DNA from: Nemopilema nomurai
Taxonomy: Eukaryota; Cnidaria; Scyphozoa; Rhizostomeae; Rhizostomatidae
Reading direction: 5' to 3'
Assembly (NCBI GenBank): GCA_003864495.1
Contig: ML133365.1
Location: forward strand, 2,983,856 to 3,047,855
Length of the DNA: 64,000 nucleotides
Numbering within the stretch: position 1 is the stretch's first letter; each line of letters starts with the position of its first letter. Shown here piece after piece: positions 59,152-64,000 of this stretch. The notes beneath the pieces were generated by a model. The model did not search any database, was not told the DNA's origin, and saw only the letters and a program-made list of their open reading frames with translations. The translations under genes were made by a program, and so were the position numbers.

Positions 59152-61721
59152 TGGTTCCAGAGACTGGTAACTCTACCTGAAAAAGATCAAACTCCGCACT
59201 GTTAAATGGTCAACCACAAAAAACCTTTACGCATAAACCTTTAAAGTGACTTGGGGCGGTGAAGCAGCTTTGCAATGTGAATGCTGAAATTCAGCGTAGC
59301 AGGCTGGAAATTCGACAGTTCTACAGCTTTGAATTAATTACAAGGGTCTCGGAGATGTGTTCAAAAGATCATTAACTGCAGATGTCAGTCGCTGACTACA
59401 TTGTTTCGGTTTTCTCTTCCTTGAGTGAATGAAGAAACAATACCTGCTCCTATGAAAAACATAAGCAACTGAGAAACTCATTCGAAAAATTATTGTTAAA
59501 AATGCATAACCTCTGGCTCACTACTTTGAAACTTCTTATCAATGACTGCATTTCCATTACGGGTAGACAAGAAATTATATTGTTGTAGAACTATCACAGA
59601 AGCCGTACAGCTAAATATGACATTCTAAATTGCTAACTTACTAAAGTCCATGCACCACGCAAAGGGGCTCAAATGATCTCTTCGGAACAAAGCATCACTC
59701 ATATTCAACAGCAACCAAAAAGAGACAATGCTGATCCTAAACCCTCCTAAGGATGTTTTTTCCTGGCTAAAGATGTTAGCTTCTTTTGTTCATTTAGCCC
59801 ACATGAATAATGAAAACTGGACTTTGAACATGTTAAAAATTAACAACTACAACCAGACAGGACAAAATGAATTTGCAGAAAACTGAATGGCAGAAAAAAC
59901 TCCTTCTAGTTTCAAAAAGTATCCAAGACTAAAATGCTTTCATATCAAAAGACTTACCATTAAAATCTATTTGATTGATGTCTTCTCCCTAAAGAATGCT
60001 GAAAGGCAAGAGGAGAGCCCTCATTAATCGTGGCTTTTCAATAGTAGCAATTTTTGATCTTCAGTCACTTGAAGAATCACCTGCTAATCACTTCAAATCA
60101 TACTATAGCCAGTGATTCTTCTGTTCCATGCTGGAAGAGCACCTGTCCATATCAAATTATTTTGATTATAATTAGTGTTTCTACCCAACATAACTTGATA
60201 TTTATGAATATTGACAAATAGTGCAGTCAAATATCTTGCATATATGAGACCATTATTGTAACAGTTTAAAAGATGATATTAGTTGACATGCATCTTTCGA
60301 GCAAATGTATTTTCAATATCATGTTGTTTGCATCACAACATATGCCACTTGAATTATATATCTATGATTCATAATTTATGATTTATAGATTAATTGCAAA
60401 AAGCTCTGCAAGTCATAATAGTCACAACATCCAGATCACTAAAAGCAAATAAAATTAAAATGAAAGGCTAGCCATATGAAGTATTGCTATTAATTGCATG
60501 CTTTCTAGTATTTTGATTGATAAATTCAAGCCAGCCAATTTAAAATAAAATCAATAAAAGTGCCTTTTAATTACAACTTCAACTAAATCAACTAACATCT
60601 GGTGTCAAATCATAGTTTTAATCATCTCTTGCATTAATTTTTGAAAAATTAGCAACAGGAACAGAAAGTGTTTGTTTTATTATGGTTCAACAAAAAAAAT
60701 AGAACAAGAAACCCACCATTTGGCATAGATGAGTTACAGTACCATAAAAAACTTTCCTGATCATGTCAAGCATGATGACTAATACAATCAAAATTGTGAG
60801 TAAGTGAGAACAAAGTATCGTTTCTTGACATGAACAACAAACAGATTGGAAGCACACTTGCAATGATTTCCAGCCATTTTATAGAAAGCTTCTGATAGGC
60901 TGGCCTAAATATTCACACAATTGTTTAGCTTGAACATAACTGAACTGGACAATGTACTGATGAATATTAGAGGAATTATAAAATGTTTAAATGCAGAAAT
61001 GATAGACTAAATTCATCAGCAGGAATCCAATCCAATTTTGCTCCAAAAGAATAACACACCATTTATTTAGTTAAATGTTATAGAAAAACGGCAACTCCAC
61101 TCACCAGAGTCCCAAAGGAAACATGTACAAGTTTGTTAGTAATGCAAAATCAAGAATCCACTGGCTGTTAGTCAAAAATGCTCGAGTTATACCAAAGCAA
61201 CGAGCCTGATTGGGCTGCAATTACATTTCAAAGCAACGAAACAAATCTCTCTTAGGGTCAGAACACAGATTTGGTCCTAACGGTACGTTTTACGCATAAA
61301 AAAGAGCGAACGGATTTTTATGGTGTCATACATAATTGATTTTGCAAATCATTTTCAGATTCAAACAATTACTTCGTATCAGCTTTGGTGAGAAAAGAAG
61401 CATAAGGTTAGGGCCACGGTGCATGTGTGTGGGCTGCCTAATCTTTTGCGCAGGTGTCGAAATGAGGCGCATACGACTTTGAAGCATGCAATCTGATACA
61501 TAAATAATCAAGGGCGTTTAATAATCATCCTCATACAAAAGAAGGCCTTCTCATTCCTTTGATCAACTTACCTAAAAACAATAATATAGTTTTCAGGACG
61601 AGAAGTCCCCTACTTCAGCTTGTCACCATCAACAAAGATGGTAGAGTGACAACAGCAACAACAAAAACATTATCTACACGCGGGAAAGCTGCGCACAGTG
61701 GCGAAGTCTCTGCTGCCTGTC
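59152..61721. other. 5' flank of the coiled-coil gene, AT-rich
   Basis: It should contain at least one non-coding exon and the promoter of the minus-strand coiled-coil gene; a candidate was not fixed. No coding exon or recognisable mobile element between 59.2 and 61.7 kb. Confidence 0.4.
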
Positions 61722-61914
61722 CAGTGACGCGTTTACCCATGGGCTCAGGCCTCCCCTAGGGTTTCTAATTTCAGGGGGCCCCAGCAAAAATTTGTTAAGC
61801 GTATACAAAGTGCAGTTATTGAATCGAGTAGCATGACACAAACAACTTTGGCCTATTTTAGAAGGCCCCATCAGCTTTAGCCCCATAGCTTTGACATTCA
61901 TAAATGTGGCCCTG
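61722..61914. mobile_element. hAT-type MITE with 8-bp target duplication (copy 2)
   Basis: The left end CAGTGACGCGTTTACCCATG and the right end ATAAATGTGGCCCTG match copy 1 at 21038-21244. Flanking octamers TGCCTGTC (61714-61721) and TGCCTGTG (61915-61922) differ only at the last base, as expected of a hAT 8-bp duplication. The copy is 193 bp, non-coding and in the same orientation as copy 1. Confidence 0.85.
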
Positions 61915-62019
61915 TGCCTGTGGTGCCCAATTCGAAATGTTCAAAAATTCGATCTTCTATCAGGAAATAATACATCAAATGCGTAGGTTTTCTTTAGTCA
62001 ATCATTACTGCCATAACAA

Positions 62020-62295
62020 TTATTCTAAAACTCGTCCCCCTTTGCACTTTTTGAGAGCGGAGCCGAGATACGACAGACTCAACGTGTTTTTGGTAGTGGT
62101 AGACTGTAGATAAATTTGTTCTCTCTTCAAAGCAGAGAAGGATTTTTCACTAACCACATCGCCAACAATATCTTCCCAATTATCAAAGCCTCTTTCTAGT
62201 GCACCATTCCTTGGTGCTTCTAGCTGTTCAAACATTTTAATTAGATCATAAATATTAAAGGTATCAATATTAAAGCTATCAATATCAAAGCCCAT
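62020..62295 (-). pseudogene. hAT transposase dimerisation-domain remnant
   Basis: The frame contains VVSEKSFSALKREQIYLQST followed by TTKNTLSLSYLGSALKKC. This matches the C-terminal hAT dimerisation motif (ERSFS.LKR.KTYLRSTM...RL..LALL). Upstream catalytic regions are absent and the frame stops soon after. It lies 106 bp from the hAT-type MITE, but that MITE has its own target duplication, so the two need not be one element. Confidence 0.6.
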
Positions 62296-62429
62296 GTGCT
62301 CCAGCCACTTCTCTAGCCGTAAACTTACGAAGCAATCCCTGGAATATATTGGGGAGGCACGAACCCCCTGCCCCCGCCTTCAACGGGCCTGCTTCATGCG
62401 TACACATAAGCATACAAATGAAAATTTGA

Positions 62430-63310
62430 TATTGTAAGCAATGCTGTGCTTGTTCATTAATCTGTTTAGTAATTCTCTTTTGAACAAAAATTCCAGTTGT
62501 AATTTCTGGTCTTCTCAGTGCTTAAGATGTTTGACTTTTGCCTCTGGACTATTTCTTCCGGCAAACTATTTCATTCATGGATGCATCTCTATGTGTAAAA
62601 GTTCTTCCCAATTTGCATACTTGGATCATATCTCTTCTTAAGCGTGTTATTCCAATTATTGATTTGATCAAGAATCTTCTTTTTCGGGATTTCCTCAATG
62701 CACGACACTTTCAACTTCAGAATAGATTTTTGTGTCATCAGCAAATATCCTGAACAATGGGAGGAAGCTAATTTATAAAGCAAAGCAACAGAATCGGTCC
62801 AAGGACACTTCCTTGGGGCACCCCACTAGTGACATCGTCGTTCACAACTACTCTTTGTCTTCTGGATGTCAGAAATAATTCAATCCACTCTAATGTCTTC
62901 CCCACTTTTCCAGATAAGGACAAACTTACTAAAAGACGTTTGCGGGGAATTGTATCAAATTATTCTAATTAAATCCAAGAAGGCGACATCGATTGAGCCA
63001 CCAGAATCTAAAATGTTGGTCCATTGATCCAAAAATCTGTGTCATGCATGATCATCCCTAAATAAGGCCATGCTGGTCCCCACTGAAAAGTACATTCTTT
63101 CTGATTTGATCCACCACACAATCCCGAATTATAGATTCAAGGAGTTTACATAAGAATAAAGTAAAAACTTATTAGTTGTTAGAGCTGAATATCGATTTCT
63201 TTCTTCAACACAGCTGTCACATTTGCACCTTTTCAGTCATCTGGAACAATCCCAAAAGAGATTGAATTCCCAAACATTTTGGATAGTGGTAGTGCGATTT
63301 CGTCTGCATG
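62430..63310 (-). pseudogene. broken non-LTR (LINE) reverse transcriptase
   Basis: Read on the minus strand, the RT motifs come in the correct order but in several frames. GIVPDD.KGANVTAVLKKE lies near 63210-63260, CKLLESIIRDCVVDQIRKNV and LFSGDQHGL near 63080-63150, FDTIPRKRLL and SGKVGKTLEWIELFLTSRRQ near 62870-62960, VVNDDVTSGVPQGSVLGPIL near 62810, and RIFADDTKIYSEVES near 62720-62755 with the catalytic FADD. Frameshifts and stops separate them. The style (CKLLESIIRD, VPQGSVLGP) is that of CR1/jockey-like elements. Confidence 0.8.
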
Positions 63311-64000
63311 TCTGTCTGTCTGTCTGAATGTCTAATCCCTTCATAATCTCTGTTTGGACATATATATCTAACAATGAACTTTTTCCAATTTTTACTCAAC
63401 AAAAATAGCATGTATAAGTTTTCCAATTGTTGGTATTCATGCTGTTGCGCATAGAGAGGCTGATGTGTGTACATGCAGACACCTCTGTCACCTGTTTCCG
63501 AATTTAAAAATAAATCAAAACCCTTAACTGTTATTATTCAAACAAAACTTTTATTAAATTATCGTCATTTCACGTCAAACTGGGCACATGGCTTTAATAG
63601 CTCCTTCGTGAGTTTTTTCCATGTGTCCATCAGCTGATCTTATAAAATATCTTTTGTTGTTCCCTATAATGTAATCTCTTTATTGTTATTAATGATTGTA
63701 TCTTAACAACTAGCATGTCGTATCTTGTAATTAATTGATTTGTTGCTGAAAAAAAGTTTTGATTTGATTTAATATGAGGATCCTTTTGCAATACTTGGCA
63801 CCTTAAATCTTTCAGTTGCTGCAATTACTTTTGCATTGCTTTTCTTAATTTGTTAATACATCTGGGTTAGTATATAAGACTAGCCCCAAAGCTCTGCTGC
63901 CCAGGCTTTACCCCTTCTGTGGAAATAGAACTGCCCATTAAAGCTATTGCAAAAAATTAGGAAGATTAGCCAAAATAGCACACACATCCTCAATTTTGAC
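63311..64000. other. end of window, probable repeat debris
   Basis: A short TCTG run lies at 63308-63326. The rest has one 65-codon minus-strand frame (63630-63824) without a domain. It may be further LINE sequence, but I cannot support that. Confidence 0.35.

Overview
The window looks like an intron-rich, AT-rich animal nuclear genome, most likely a cnidarian (inference). The signs are a DIDO1-type chromatin reader spread over 22 coding exons, a minor-spliceosome protein gene, a class A GPCR, an intron-bearing tRNA-Ile(UAU), and a dense mix of old BEL/Pao, Penelope-like, non-LTR, hAT and SINE sequence. I see no operons, CRISPR arrays or prokaryotic signals.

Layout. 1-10 kb is mobile-element territory: a decayed BEL/Pao LTR element (462 to about 3600), a promoter-like CCAAT/E2F cluster without a gene (about 5.85-5.97 kb), a Penelope-like 3' end with GIY-YIG endonuclease and a hammerhead-like motif (6.86-7.65 kb), a dispersed repeat (8.17-8.61 kb), and a frameshifted P2X7-C-terminal-like gene fragment (9.66-10.15 kb). 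A 528-bp inverted-repeat element sits at 11.34-11.86 kb. 13.7-33.3 kb (minus strand) is one gene, a DIDO1/PHF3-family protein. I could join all 22 coding exons with consistent intron phases into a predicted 2031-residue protein: AT-hooks, PHD finger, small Cys motif, TFIIS central domain, LFDLNCKICTG motif, SPOC domain, low-complexity tail. Its introns hold a plus-strand tRNA-Ile(UAU), a SINE, a hAT-type MITE, minisatellites and a long purine tract.

33.3-44.3 kb holds a rhodopsin-family GPCR (38.6-39.9 kb, plus) broken by a one-base shift at an A-run, and a minisatellite at 43.1-43.5 kb. 44.3-49.9 kb (minus) is SNRNP48, the U11-48K protein of the minor spliceosome; nine phase-consistent exons encode a predicted 520 residues with the CHHC zinc finger and an unusually long RS-rich tail. 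53.0-59.2 kb (minus) is an unrecognised coiled-coil protein gene, five exons and about 642 residues. 61.7-63.3 kb is again mobile-element debris: a second copy of the hAT MITE with its target duplication, a hAT dimerisation-domain remnant, and a broken non-LTR reverse transcriptase.

The three host genes are not a functional cluster. DIDO1 reads H3K4me3 and binds elongating RNA polymerase II, SNRNP48 recognises U12-type 5' splice sites, and the GPCR is a membrane receptor. I found no new multi-gene system. The most notable items are the intronic array of 3'-splice-site look-alikes in DIDO1, the minisatellite abutting a DIDO1 donor site, the duplicated exon 9 donor, the target-site-flanked MITE pair, and the unclassified coiled-coil gene.
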